Assembly (NCBI GenBank): GCA_023460395.1
Contig: JAEWQB010000017.1
Span: 85,683 to 149,682 of the forward strand
Reading direction: 5' to 3'
DNA from: Pseudomonadota bacterium
GTDB lineage: Bacteria > Desulfobacterota > Desulfovibrionia > Desulfovibrionales > Desulfovibrionaceae
Length of the DNA stretch: 64,000 nucleotides
Shown here: piece by piece, positions 55,089 to 63,578 of the stretch
Numbering within the stretch: the first letter of the stretch is position 1
How the letters are laid out: the number at the start of each line of letters is the position of its first letter
Notes under the pieces: generated by a model
Databases searched by the model: none
Told to the model about the DNA's origin: nothing
Seen by the model: the letters and a program-made list of their open reading frames with translations, nothing else
Program-made: the position numbers and the translations under genes

Positions 55089-56423
55089 CTACAACGCCAT
55101 AAGCGCTGGATTTTCCAGCATGTCGGCAAGTTCACGCAGGAAACTCATGGCTGGAGCGCCGTCCGTGGTCATGTGGTTAAAGGTAAGCGAGAGGGTCATC
55201 ATTTGCCGGATGCAGATTTCGCCGTCCTTCACCGCAGGCTTTTCAATGACCCGTCCCACACCCAAAATACCGGTTTCCGGCGGGTTCAGGATAGGAGTGA
55301 AGCCGTCCACGCCCATCATGCTCACGTTGCTTATGGTAAAGGTGCCGCCCGATATCTCGTCCATGCTCAGGCCACCCTTGCGTGCACGCGACGCCACATC
55401 GCGGATCTTTTCCTTGAGTTCCTCAAGGCCATACGTATCGGCATCTTTCACATTGGGGACGATCAACCCGTTAGCCAGCGACACGGCAATGCCGATATTC
55501 ACGTGCGGATGCAGATGGATGCCGTCTTCCCGCAGGGTGGAGTTCATGATCGGATGCCGTCTGAGCGCACGGCACACCGCGTAGGCGATGATATCGTTGT
55601 ACGACAGGCGGTACTCTGGGGTGCGTTTGTTGCGTGCGAGCAGAGTTGTACGCAAACGAACCATTTCGGTGACATCCGCCTCCACGAAGACAGAAAGCTG
55701 CGCGGCAGATTGCAGGCTCGCCATCATGTTATCCGCCACCAGCTTGCGCACGCCTTCCATAGGCACAACGGTGTCCGCAGGGGCGAAAGGGACACCTGTG
55801 CCCGCAGCTTGGGCCGGATTCATAGCACGCAGCACATCCGCTTTGGTGATGCGCCCACCTTCTCCCGTACCCGTAATCTGCGTAAGGTCCGCGCCCTTGG
55901 AACGGGCAAAGGCAAGGGTCTTGGAGCTGGCGTTAAAGGCCCCGCCACCGTCAGCGGCAGCCTGCACATCTTTTTTGACTATGCTGCCATCCGGGCCGGT
56001 ACCGGTCACGGTGGCAAGGTCCACCCCCAGTTCCTTGGCCAAGGCGCGGGCGGCGGGCATGGCGGGAACAAACCCGTCTTCACGCGGGGCAGGCTTGCCG
56101 GGAGCCGAGGGGGCGGCGACAGGGGTGGCGGGTTCGGAAGCGGGTGCCGCGCCAGCCCCCACAGCGGTGGCATCCACCGCTTCGCCGGGGGCGGCGATAA
56201 TAGCCACCACCGCCTGCACCGCAGCCACATTGCCCGCATGGACCACTATTTTCGCGAGCACGCCATCTGCGGGGGCCTCCACCGAGTTAGTAATTTTGTC
56301 CGTTTCCACGTCGAAGAGCGGTTCTCCCCCAGACACGGTGTCGCCTTCGTTCTTATGCCATCGGGCGACTTTTCCTTCCTTCATGGTCAGGCCCCATTTG
56401 GGCATGATCACATTGTGAGCCAT
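55089..56423 (-). CDS. acoC: Dihydrolipoamide acetyltransferase (E2) with two peripheral subunit-binding domains
   Basis: 444 residues. The N-terminal lipoyl domain has lipoyl-Lys43 (FDVETDKITNSVEA). Two peripheral subunit-binding domains follow an Ala/Pro linker: MPAARALAKELGVDLATVTGTGPDG near residue 125 and KTLAFARSKGADLTQITGTGEGG near residue 170. The catalytic domain ends with the active-site HMTTDGAPAMSFL. It passes the acyl group from E1 to CoA. AGGAGG is ten bases before ATG 56423. It is first in the operon, behind a sigma-54 element. No E3 (lipoamide dehydrogenase) gene is nearby. Confidence 0.94.
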   Translation of the reverse strand: MAHNVIMPKWGLTMKEGKVARWHKNEGDTVSGGEPLFDVETDKITNSVEAPADGVLAKIVVHAGNVAAVQAVVAIIAAPGEAVDATAVGAGAAPASEPATPVAAPSAPGKPAPREDGFVPAMPAARALAKELGVDLATVTGTGPDGSIVKKDVQAAADGGGAFNASSKTLAFARSKGADLTQITGTGEGGRITKADVLRAMNPAQAAGTGVPFAPADTVVPMEGVRKLVADNMMASLQSAAQLSVFVEADVTEMVRLRTTLLARNKRTPEYRLSYNDIIAYAVCRALRRHPIMNSTLREDGIHLHPHVNIGIAVSLANGLIVPNVKDADTYGLEELKEKIRDVASRARKGGLSMDEISGGTFTISNVSMMGVDGFTPILNPPETGILGVGRVIEKPAVKDGEICIRQMMTLSLTFNHMTTDGAPAMSFLRELADMLENPALMAL

Positions 56424-56463
56424 GATCGTTCCTCCTGTGTTTGCATTCGGCATTTGCTATAAT

Positions 56464-56478
56464 GCAACGGAGGTGCCA
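56464..56478 (-). promoter_or_regulatory. Sigma-54 (-24/-12) promoter of the acetoin-type operon
   Basis: Minus strand TGGCACCTCCGTTGC: GG and GC are separated by exactly 10 bases, agreeing with the TGGCAC-N5-TTGC consensus. Transcription would begin near 56452, about 30 bases before the E2 start. Confidence 0.85.
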
Positions 56479-56541
56479 TGTTTATTTTTTGTTATAATTC
56501 ACTATATTATCTATTTTTTCTTTCTTATTTCAGCCTTTCCC

Positions 56542-56562
56542 CCTGTTCGGGAGCGGAACAGG
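56542..56562. promoter_or_regulatory. Candidate activator-binding dyad 1
   Basis: CCTGTTC (56542-56548), 7 bases, GAACAGG (56556-56562); centre about 80 bp upstream of the sigma-54 element, a usual enhancer distance. Confidence 0.6.
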
Positions 56563-56641
56563 CGGACCTGCTCTGAAAAAAGAAAAACTGCACATATTCA
56601 CCCTGTTTTACAGGATAAAACTACAAATACAGCAAAGGGGT

Positions 56642-56658
56642 TGTTCTGTTTTCGAACA
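56642..56658. promoter_or_regulatory. Candidate activator-binding dyad 2
   Basis: TGTTC-N7-GAACA, the same half-site and spacing as dyad 1, adjacent to a TTGACA (56660-56665) facing the activator gene; could mediate both activation and autoregulation. Confidence 0.6.
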
Positions 56659-56739
56659 CTTGACAAGGCAAGGACGCTTTGAAAAACGGTAAGAGCGAGG
56701 AGAAACATTGCCCTTCTCTCAAGACCGGGAGGTACGACC

Positions 56740-58800
56740 ATGCACGCGCTCGTCAGGGATGGTGACAAGTTCGGTGTGTGCTGCGTGTCTGAGGAACAGG
56801 GCGCAAGCGATCATCCTGTCATGCCGCTCGTTGCCGATGGCGGAAGACAGGCGACCATACGGTTTTCTCAATGGAAGCAGTTCGTGCAGGACGGCGAGCT
56901 TCCGGGAAACTCCGTGTTTGAAGCACCATTGCTTGCGTCATGGCGGCGTTGCCGCGATATGAACGTAGACCCCGCCCCCAGAAGCTGCTGGGATTTTCTG
57001 CCCATGGATCAAATGGAGCCATTTGCCTCTGTCCTGCGCGTGATTTCCGGCGATGTGGAAAACGCCATGAGCAAGGCTATCCACAAAAAGGGGCTGCTGT
57101 TCACCATTACGGATGCCAGCGGACGGGTTGCCCGTACCTGTGGCGATTTAGCGACACTGCGCAAGGCGGACAAGCTTAACTTTGGTCCCGGAGCCAACTG
57201 GGCGGAAGCCAGCGTGGGCACCAATGCCATAGGCACCGCTCTTGCCACCGGGCAGCCCACGCAAGTCTTCGGCGCGGAGCACTACTGCCAAAGTCACCAT
57301 TCGTGGAACTGCACCGCCGCTCCCATTTTCGACCAGCACGGCAACATATGGGGCTGCTTTGACATCTCCGGGCCTAACGAATCTGACCACACGCTGAGTA
57401 TGGGGCTGGTGCTTCAGGCCGTGCGCGGATTAGAGCACCGGCTTTGCCGCATGTACTTTTCCGAACTGGAAGGACGCATGTCGTCCCTGTTTTCTTCCGT
57501 GTTCAACGCGGTGCTGACGGGCATTGTTTCCGTTAACCGCACAGGGCACATTACAAGCACCAACCCGTCAGCCGAAGTGCTACTCGGTACCCCCGGCACC
57601 TCGCTCCGTGGGTTATCCGCAGACCATTTTTTTGATTTGGAACCGTTGCTGGCGCACGGCAAAACCACGGAGCTTCCCGAATCCGTGGAAGTTACCTGCC
57701 GCGCCCGGCCCAATCTTTTCGCCCGCGCCACCCCCATTTTAAGCCCTTCGGGAAACTGGTACGATACCGTCATCGTGGTCCATGAACCACAACGTGTGCG
57801 CCCCCGCGCCGCAGCCGCGCAGTTGGAAACTCCCGCCGGGGAACCACTACGCGGATTTGAACATATCATGCACGAAAGCAGGGTCATGCGCGACATTCTG
57901 CGGAAAGCCGCCAATGTTTCCCGCACGCCTTCCACGGTTTTGCTCTACGGCGAATCCGGTACGGGAAAGGAGCTGTTCGCACAGGGCATCCACAAGGCAG
58001 GCCCGCGTGCCGACGGGCCTTTTGTGGCGGTGAACTGCGGCACGTTTTCCGAAGAGCTTATCCAAAGCGAGTTATTTGGTTACTGCGCGGGAGCCTTCAC
58101 CGGTGCGGACAAGCGAGGCCGTATAGGCAAGTTTGAACAAGCGCACCAAGGCGTACTGTTTCTGGATGAAGTTTCGGAAATTCCCTTCCCCCTTCAAGTT
58201 ATGCTCTTACGGGCACTGGAGGAACGGGCCGTGGTTCCCGTGGGCGGTCTGACCCCCCGGCCGGTGGATGTGAAAGTCATCGCCGCCACCAACCGCGACC
58301 TGCAAGAGCTGGTAGCGCAGGGGCGCTTCCGTGAAGACCTGTACTATCGACTCAACGTGGTAACGCTGACGATTCCCCCGCTCCGGGAACGCGATGCGGA
58401 CATTATGCTTCTTGCTGAACACCACACCCGGCGGCTCTGCCGGGAATTCGGTGTGGAATTTTTGGGCATCCACAAAGATGCCGAGGCGATCATGCTGGCT
58501 TACGACTGGCCGGGCAATGTGCGGGAATTGGTCAACTGCTGCGAATATGCGGTGAACAACCTCGCCGATGGCTGGGTAAGCGCGGAACAGCTTCCCCGAA
58601 CACTCCTCGCCAAAGTTCGCGCCGGACACAGCGCCCAACGGCGCACCGGCTCCGGCTTTTTGCTTAAACGGCGCGAGGCGGAAGCGATACGCGAGGCGCT
58701 CGACTACCATAGCGGGAATATGAGCAAGGCCGCGAAGGCACTGGGCATAGGGCGCAACACGCTCTATGCCAAAATGCAACGGCTTCACATTCCGCAGTAG
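56740..58800 (+). CDS. acoR: AcoR-like sigma-54-dependent transcriptional activator
   Basis: 686 residues. The N-terminal region (LASWRRCRDMNVDP) and GAF domain (FGPGANWAEASVGTNAIGTALATGQPTQVFGAEHYC) are those of AcoR-type activators, followed by a PAS-like segment (VFNAVLTGIVSVNRTGHITSTNPSAE). The AAA+ domain has GESGTGKE from residue 404, GAFTGA at 451-456 and LFLDEVSE. A Fis-type helix-turn-helix ends the protein (NMSKAAKALGIGRNTLYAKMQRL). It is not a response regulator; small-molecule binding to GAF is the expected signal. ATG 56740 has GGGAGG upstream. It is divergent from the operon it probably controls. Confidence 0.94.
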   Translation: MHALVRDGDKFGVCCVSEEQGASDHPVMPLVADGGRQATIRFSQWKQFVQDGELPGNSVFEAPLLASWRRCRDMNVDPAPRSCWDFLPMDQMEPFASVLRVISGDVENAMSKAIHKKGLLFTITDASGRVARTCGDLATLRKADKLNFGPGANWAEASVGTNAIGTALATGQPTQVFGAEHYCQSHHSWNCTAAPIFDQHGNIWGCFDISGPNESDHTLSMGLVLQAVRGLEHRLCRMYFSELEGRMSSLFSSVFNAVLTGIVSVNRTGHITSTNPSAEVLLGTPGTSLRGLSADHFFDLEPLLAHGKTTELPESVEVTCRARPNLFARATPILSPSGNWYDTVIVVHEPQRVRPRAAAAQLETPAGEPLRGFEHIMHESRVMRDILRKAANVSRTPSTVLLYGESGTGKELFAQGIHKAGPRADGPFVAVNCGTFSEELIQSELFGYCAGAFTGADKRGRIGKFEQAHQGVLFLDEVSEIPFPLQVMLLRALEERAVVPVGGLTPRPVDVKVIAATNRDLQELVAQGRFREDLYYRLNVVTLTIPPLRERDADIMLLAEHHTRRLCREFGVEFLGIHKDAEAIMLAYDWPGNVRELVNCCEYAVNNLADGWVSAEQLPRTLLAKVRAGHSAQRRTGSGFLLKRREAEAIREALDYHSGNMSKAAKALGIGRNTLYAKMQRLHIPQ

Positions 58801-58816
58801 CGCATTGTCCGCCGTG

Positions 58817-59869
58817 CTAGCCGGTAGTTTTCACCCGGCAAAACGCGGCGACTATCGAAAGGTCGTAAGGCGGGCGCAGAATCCCCTCTTCGGTGATAAT
58901 ACCCGCTATAAGCGCGGCGGGGGTGGCATCAAATGCGAAATTCAGCACGGGCACGCCATCCGGGGTTATCTGCGTTTCCCCCACGTGGGTCACTTCGCGC
59001 GATGGGCGCTCTTCAATGGGGGTGGCATCACCCGTGGGCATATTCCGGTCAATGGTGGAAAGCGGCGCAGCCACATAAAAAGGAACGCCGTGCTCCCGCG
59101 CCAACAGGGCTACAGAATAGGTGCCTATCTTATTCACCGCATCCCCGTTCGCCGCGATGCGATCCGCCCCCACGACCACCTTGTTCACCATGCCGCGCCG
59201 CATGAGCAGTCCACAGGCATTGTCGCAGGCCACGGTAACAGGAATGCCGTCTTCCTTTAGCTCATACGCCGTAAGCCGTGCTCCCTGCAGGAACGGGCGG
59301 GTTTCATTGGCGATGACGGAAATGCCCCTGCGTCCGGCATCCACTGCGCCGCGCACCACGCCCAGCGCCGTGCCGTAGCCCGCCGTGGCGAGTGCCCCGG
59401 CGTTGCAATGGGTCATGATGGTGTCATTATCAGCAATAACGGCGGCCCCATGCGCACCCATACGCTTGTTGATGCCAATGTCTTCACCATGCAGACGAAC
59501 CGCCTCTTCCAGAAACAGCACGGCAAGGGCGTTCCGCTCCACTCCGGCATGAGAGTGCCACACAGAGCGCATGCGCTCCACGGCCCAGCGCAAATTCACC
59601 GCGGTGGGCCGCGCTTCGGCAATGCGTTCCAGCCGTTGCTCCAACGCAGCCCGCCAGTCCGCTTCGGAAGATTCCATAACGGCAAGGGCGCACCCGTAAG
59701 CCGCGGTAACGCCAATAGCCGGTGCCCCGCGGACAACCATAGTCTGCAACGCGTAGATGATATCTTCCGTAGTACGGCAGGGCACCCACGCCTCTGTGCC
59801 GGGCAACGCCCGCTGATCTAACAAAATGAGCGCGTTTTCCTCGTGTGCGTACCGGATATGCCGTTCCAT
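58817..59869 (-). CDS. mtnA: S-methyl-5-thioribose-1-phosphate isomerase
   Basis: 350 residues. It isomerises methylthioribose-1-phosphate to methylthioribulose-1-phosphate in methionine salvage. Active-site Cys in MTHCNAGALATAGYGTALGV and Asp in VVGADRIAANGDAVNKIGTY are both present; N-terminal VVRGAPAIGVTAAYG also matches. The start at 59869 has GGGGAG just upstream; the frame extends further without similarity. It is convergent with acoR, only 16 bases apart. No other salvage gene is adjacent. Confidence 0.95.
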   Translation of the reverse strand: MERHIRYAHEENALILLDQRALPGTEAWVPCRTTEDIIYALQTMVVRGAPAIGVTAAYGCALAVMESSEADWRAALEQRLERIAEARPTAVNLRWAVERMRSVWHSHAGVERNALAVLFLEEAVRLHGEDIGINKRMGAHGAAVIADNDTIMTHCNAGALATAGYGTALGVVRGAVDAGRRGISVIANETRPFLQGARLTAYELKEDGIPVTVACDNACGLLMRRGMVNKVVVGADRIAANGDAVNKIGTYSVALLAREHGVPFYVAAPLSTIDRNMPTGDATPIEERPSREVTHVGETQITPDGVPVLNFAFDATPAALIAGIITEEGILRPPYDLSIVAAFCRVKTTG

Positions 59870-59971
59870 GTGCTCCCCTTTGAAAATGTTGCCCAATGCC
59901 CACATGCTGACGGCAAAGGGATAGCGTCTTCCCGCTCCGGGAACAAGGGTAACCTCTTTTCGTAATGGTTA

Positions 59972-59999
59972 TTGACAACATATTTCCATCGCTGATAAT
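59972..59999 (+). promoter_or_regulatory. Near-consensus sigma-70 promoter facing a gene-free stretch
   Basis: TTGACA (59972-59977), 16 bp, GATAAT (59994-59999). The expected start near 60006 has no convincing gene for about 900 bases downstream. Confidence 0.55.
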
Positions 60000-60042
60000 T
60001 CAATAATTTCAACAAGTAATGAGAATTTTTTTCAGAAAAATC

Positions 60043-60110
60043 CGGCAATTTTTTTCCGAAACCGTCTTTTTGCAACAAAGAACGTGTTTTTCCCCGGAAA
60101 CAAATTGCCG
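60043..60110. repeat. Long-stem inverted repeat downstream of the orphan promoter
   Basis: cggcaattt (60043-60051) pairs with aaattgccg (60102-60110), continuing through tttt/aaac (partial) and ccg/cgg around a loop of about 36 bases. Confidence 0.5.
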
Positions 60111-60902
60111 AAACAGTGGGCAACGCCACATACCCAGAAAAAAATTTCCTGTTTCTGCCGCGTGCTTTTTCCCAAGCCGGTATTCCGCCAAGAGGAAGGC
60201 ACGAGGGTGAGAAACAGCCATATTGCAGAAGGGGCAATCCTGTAAAACGAACCATCCGTACACGACAAACACCGCCGATCTATCCACCGGCATGCCATAG
60301 CGGTTAGCCTCACTCCGGCCTGAGGGCGACCACAAACGCCGCAGACCTCTGGAAGCAAAACGCCCTGTCCCTCCGGGGGGAAGGATGGCGCGTAATTGCG
60401 GGCATCATGACCGGAACGGTCTTGGAATCTGCGAGACAAAACCAGATCCGTTGGCGTGTTTGTGGCACCGATGTGCAGAATGATTCGTTCCAGACCGAGC
60501 GCGTTACGCCCGGTCTCGCTGGTCGACACGCGCGGTCGGGTGGGCAGAGTCCAAGAGGACAACATTCTGCCCACCTCGACCAAACGTCTTTCCCCTGCCC
60601 TGCGCCGCTCGCGTCTACCTCGCTCTGTCTTTTGCCCCTCCCCTGACCGACACTGCCGAACCGGTTCTGCATGCTGCCCGGCTCTTCGTCCTCCCGCATC
60701 CCGTTCCCACAAGCCACATCGCAGCAGCATCACTTGCCGCGCGCGGTACGCGCCATCCAGCAATTGCCTTAACCGATGCCGGTCGCTCCAGCCGAGCGCA
60801 TTCTTGACACTCCGTTGCGAACCGCACTAGGTGTCAAAAAGTAACTCACAGGGGCTGTCCGTGACCAACGGTCTTGCCGTTCCCACAATCTCAGGAGAAT
60901 TC

Positions 60903-61865
60903 ATGTATAAGGTCGTACTCACCTGCCCCATCGTGAAAGAGGGTATGGCGGTGCTTGAAGCCCGCCCGGATGTAGAGGTTACCGTTGTCAGAAACTGGTC
61001 CTCCGAAACCGCGAAAGGCCCCATGGCGGATGCGGACGCGCTTATTGCGGGTGTGGAGCCTGTTCCGGCTGACATTTTGGCAGCCGCACCCCGCCTGCGC
61101 GTTGTGTCCCGCATTGGAGTGGGCGTGGACAGCGTGGATGAAGCCCACCTCACCGCACGGGGGGTGCCCCTTTGCATAACAACCGGGGCCAACGCGCATT
61201 CCGTGGCGGAACACACACTGCTGCTCCTGCTGGCTATGGCTAAAGATTTCCGCAGCGCGCAAGACGCAGTTTCCACCAACACATGGCAGTGGCGCGCATC
61301 GCAGTCCGCACAGGAAGTGCGGGGCAAAACCGCGCTCATCATTGGATTTGGTCATACTGGGCAAGCTGTGGCGGCGCTTTGTGCGGCATTGGGCATGCGC
61401 GTGATTGCCTATAGCCGCTCCATAGACAAAAGCCCTTTGCCGGGCGTGGAAATGACACGGGACTTCCGGTCATGGTTGCCGGAGGCAGACGTTATTTCGT
61501 TACACGTCCCCTATTCGCCGGAAACCCACCATATGCTCACCGCTGAGGACATGACACGGATTCGGCGGGGAGCCTTTCTGATAAATGTCAGCCGGGGCGG
61601 TCTGCTGGACGAATCCTTGCTATTGCAGGCTCTGAATGAGGGCATTCTGGGCGGTGTGGGGCTTGACGTGTTTGAAACCGAACCTGTGGACCCCAATTCC
61701 CCGCTCCTGCGCCATCCTCGTTCCTTCTTCACACCGCACAACGCGGGCCGGACCAAGGAGTGCATGGTGCAGATGTGCGCACAGGCCGCGCAGAACGCGC
61801 TGGACGTGCTTGATGGCTCCCCCAACCCGCGTATGGTCTTCAATAGACAGGTGCTCGGCGCATAA
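60903..61865 (+). CDS. D-2-hydroxyacid dehydrogenase, phosphoglycerate dehydrogenase type
   Basis: 320 residues. The NAD-binding motif is IIGFGHTGQAVA; catalytic residues appear as Arg in VSRIGVGVDSVD and NVSRGGLLDE, Glu in DVFETEP and His in FFTPHNAGRTK. It oxidises or reduces a D-2-hydroxyacid such as 3-phosphoglycerate, with no C-terminal ACT domain. The start at 60903 (MYKVVLTCP) has AGGAGA six bases upstream; the frame extends to 60831 without similarity. A terminator hairpin follows. Confidence 0.92.
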   Translation: MYKVVLTCPIVKEGMAVLEARPDVEVTVVRNWSSETAKGPMADADALIAGVEPVPADILAAAPRLRVVSRIGVGVDSVDEAHLTARGVPLCITTGANAHSVAEHTLLLLLAMAKDFRSAQDAVSTNTWQWRASQSAQEVRGKTALIIGFGHTGQAVAALCAALGMRVIAYSRSIDKSPLPGVEMTRDFRSWLPEADVISLHVPYSPETHHMLTAEDMTRIRRGAFLINVSRGGLLDESLLLQALNEGILGGVGLDVFETEPVDPNSPLLRHPRSFFTPHNAGRTKECMVQMCAQAAQNALDVLDGSPNPRMVFNRQVLGA

Positions 61866-61872
61866 ACAATAC

Positions 61873-61920
61873 GCGCGTTCCGGTGGAGGGCTTTTGTACC
61901 CCTGCCACCGGAACGCGCTT
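61873..61920 (+). terminator. Hairpin terminator after the dehydrogenase gene
   Basis: A 14-bp perfect stem (61873-61886 with 61905-61918), 18-nt loop and a short ttt tail, seven bases after the stop. Confidence 0.7.
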
Positions 61921-62033
61921 TCAAAAATCTTCCAGACCAGCCAGACCGCCCGACACCGCGGGCACCAACACCTTTTGCCAAAGCACAGCACCCGGCACCC
62001 AACAAAAAGGCCGAAAAGAAACCAAACGAGCCG

Positions 62034-63578
62034 CTAACGCTTCATCTGAATAGCATGCTGAATCATCTGGTCCTGCGTGGTTACAATTTTACTGTTGGAC
62101 TGAAAACCCCGCTGGGTCATGATCATGGTGACAAACTCTCTCGCCATGTCCACGTTGGATTGCTCCAACGCGTTGGAAATCACATACCCGTAGTTTTCCG
62201 TATCCGGCACCCCTTCAGTCGCCGCGCCGGAAGCGCTGGTGGCGGAGAAGTGGTTATTGCCTTCGCGCTTCAACCCATATTCGCTGTTGAATCGATAGAT
62301 GGAGATGCGGTACAGGTCTGACGTTTCCCCGTTGCTGTAATGGCCCGTCATCACACCATCACGACCAATGCTCAGGTTCATGAGATAGCCCTCCGCATAG
62401 CCGTCTTGTGTCTGGAGCAGCGTAGATGAAGAACCATCATACGCCGTAGTCCGCGTCGCTTCCAGTGTGGGTGTGCCCATGCCTGCCACGCTCCGCGCGT
62501 CGGTGCCCACCGCTCCGGCGTTTTCCGCCGCACCAGCGGGGCGAGCGCCTCCGGGATTACGGATACCCATATCGAGCGTAATGGTTTGTTGGCCTGTCGG
62601 CCCATCGCTCCCTATAAGGTTGGCGTCGAGTTGGGGAAAGCCCTCCGCGCTGAACCCGGAGGGAGCCCAGTTGGACAAATTTTTCGTACCGTCAGGTGTA
62701 AAGGCCGACATATTCGTCAGCGTATTGTCCGACCCGAAGGTCATGGTCCCCGCCATGAGCAGCCCTTTGCCTTCCTCGTTCACGCTGCGCCCGTCCGAGG
62801 ATGGAGGCAGCGTAACGATAAATTCAAAATGGCGCTGCGAGCCGGAGTTGCTGGCCCCTTCCACCGCATCGAAATAGACTGTCAAATCGTGCGGATTCCC
62901 TTCGTTATCGTACACACGCAGTGAACTGCTGTATGAGTAGGCACCTTCTCCGAGGGGAGGCTCCTGCGAACCGTCCCATGCCTTTGCCATGGCGAAAAAG
63001 GGATCTTCCGGGTCGGAGGAAAAACTTTCCGACGAGCCTAAATTGCTGACCAACCGCACGCTTTTGGTGGGCTGCGGCGATAAAATGCTCAGGCCGTTGT
63101 CATTAATATCCAGCCGAACGTCAGTCGTCGCCCCTTCCACTCCGTCGGTGATGGGACGCCCCTGCAACCGGAACCCGGAAGGATCCACCAGATACCCGGT
63201 CTTCTCAAACCGGAAATTACCCGCGCGGGTGTAGTGCGTCTCCCCTCCAGAGGCAACGCCAAAGAAACCAATACCGCCAATGCCGATATCAGTTACCTCG
63301 TTGCTCAGGTCAAACGCGCCTTGCGTATGCAGCGTGCGCACCTCAGCCATGGAGACGCCCAAGCCTAACTGCGCCATGCCTAACGGTGCGCCGTCTTGCC
63401 TGCCCGCGCCATTCACCGTGGCAGACCCCACAGTTGTTGCCATGGAGTTTTGGTAAATTGCCATCTGCTGCTTGAAGCCCAGCGTGTTGACGTTGGCAAG
63501 GTTGTTTCCCACAACCTGCATGCCAAGGCCCAGCGTCTTCATGCCATTGGCGCCGGTATAGAGTGCTGTCAGGCCCAT
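62034..63578 (-). CDS. flgE: Flagellar hook protein FlgE
   Basis: 514 residues. N-terminal rod/hook signature GLTALYTGANGMKTLGLGMQVVGNNLANVNTLGFKQQ and C-terminal YGYVISNALEQSNVDMAREFVTMIMTQRGFQSNSKIVTTQDQM are the coiled-coil termini of the FlgE family. The variable middle (about residues 100-430) forms the exposed hook domains. It is exported through the flagellar type III apparatus to build the hook. The start at 63578 has GGAGGAG seven bases upstream; the N-terminal extension of the frame is therefore not coding. A sigma-54 element lies 157-171 bases upstream. Confidence 0.93.
   Translation of the reverse strand: MGLTALYTGANGMKTLGLGMQVVGNNLANVNTLGFKQQMAIYQNSMATTVGSATVNGAGRQDGAPLGMAQLGLGVSMAEVRTLHTQGAFDLSNEVTDIGIGGIGFFGVASGGETHYTRAGNFRFEKTGYLVDPSGFRLQGRPITDGVEGATTDVRLDINDNGLSILSPQPTKSVRLVSNLGSSESFSSDPEDPFFAMAKAWDGSQEPPLGEGAYSYSSSLRVYDNEGNPHDLTVYFDAVEGASNSGSQRHFEFIVTLPPSSDGRSVNEEGKGLLMAGTMTFGSDNTLTNMSAFTPDGTKNLSNWAPSGFSAEGFPQLDANLIGSDGPTGQQTITLDMGIRNPGGARPAGAAENAGAVGTDARSVAGMGTPTLEATRTTAYDGSSSTLLQTQDGYAEGYLMNLSIGRDGVMTGHYSNGETSDLYRISIYRFNSEYGLKREGNNHFSATSASGAATEGVPDTENYGYVISNALEQSNVDMAREFVTMIMTQRGFQSNSKIVTTQDQMIQHAIQMKR

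Larger units (their letters stand above)
56424..56739. other. Divergent control region between E2 and the AcoR-like activator
   Basis: 316 AT-rich bases containing the sigma-54 element (56464-56478), two TGTTC-N7-GAACA dyads, a further CCTGT-TTT-ACAGG palindrome (56602-56614) and TTGACA at 56660-56665 that may serve acoR. No gene. Confidence 0.75.
59870..60902. other. One-kilobase stretch without a recognised gene
   Basis: 1,033 bases between mtnA and the dehydrogenase gene. The first part (59950-60115) is AT-rich with a good plus-strand promoter and a long-stem inverted repeat. The rest is GC-rich. Long frames on both strands are low-complexity Arg/Pro/Ser-rich translations without recognisable domains, typical of non-coding GC-rich DNA. 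Confidence 0.6.

Noticed and set aside
55173..56462. 429-codon plus-strand frame opposite E2
   Set aside because: His/Gly/Arg-rich antisense translation of the E2 gene; a composition artefact.
59870..60000. SAM riboswitch upstream of mtnA
   Set aside because: Methionine-salvage genes sometimes carry one, but I see no conserved SAM-riboswitch stems or terminator in this leader.
60019..60210. Small plus-strand frame just after the orphan promoter
   Set aside because: 63 codons starting with ATG but no Shine-Dalgarno sequence, with poly-Phe/Arg content driven by T-runs; not supported as a gene.
60032..60763. 243-codon minus-strand frame with a segment SGHDARNYAPSFPPEG faintly like an M20 amidohydrolase motif
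   Set aside because: The rest of the frame is Arg-rich and unlike any hydrolase, no other family motif is present, and the start has no convincing site. The resemblance is too short to call even a pseudogene.
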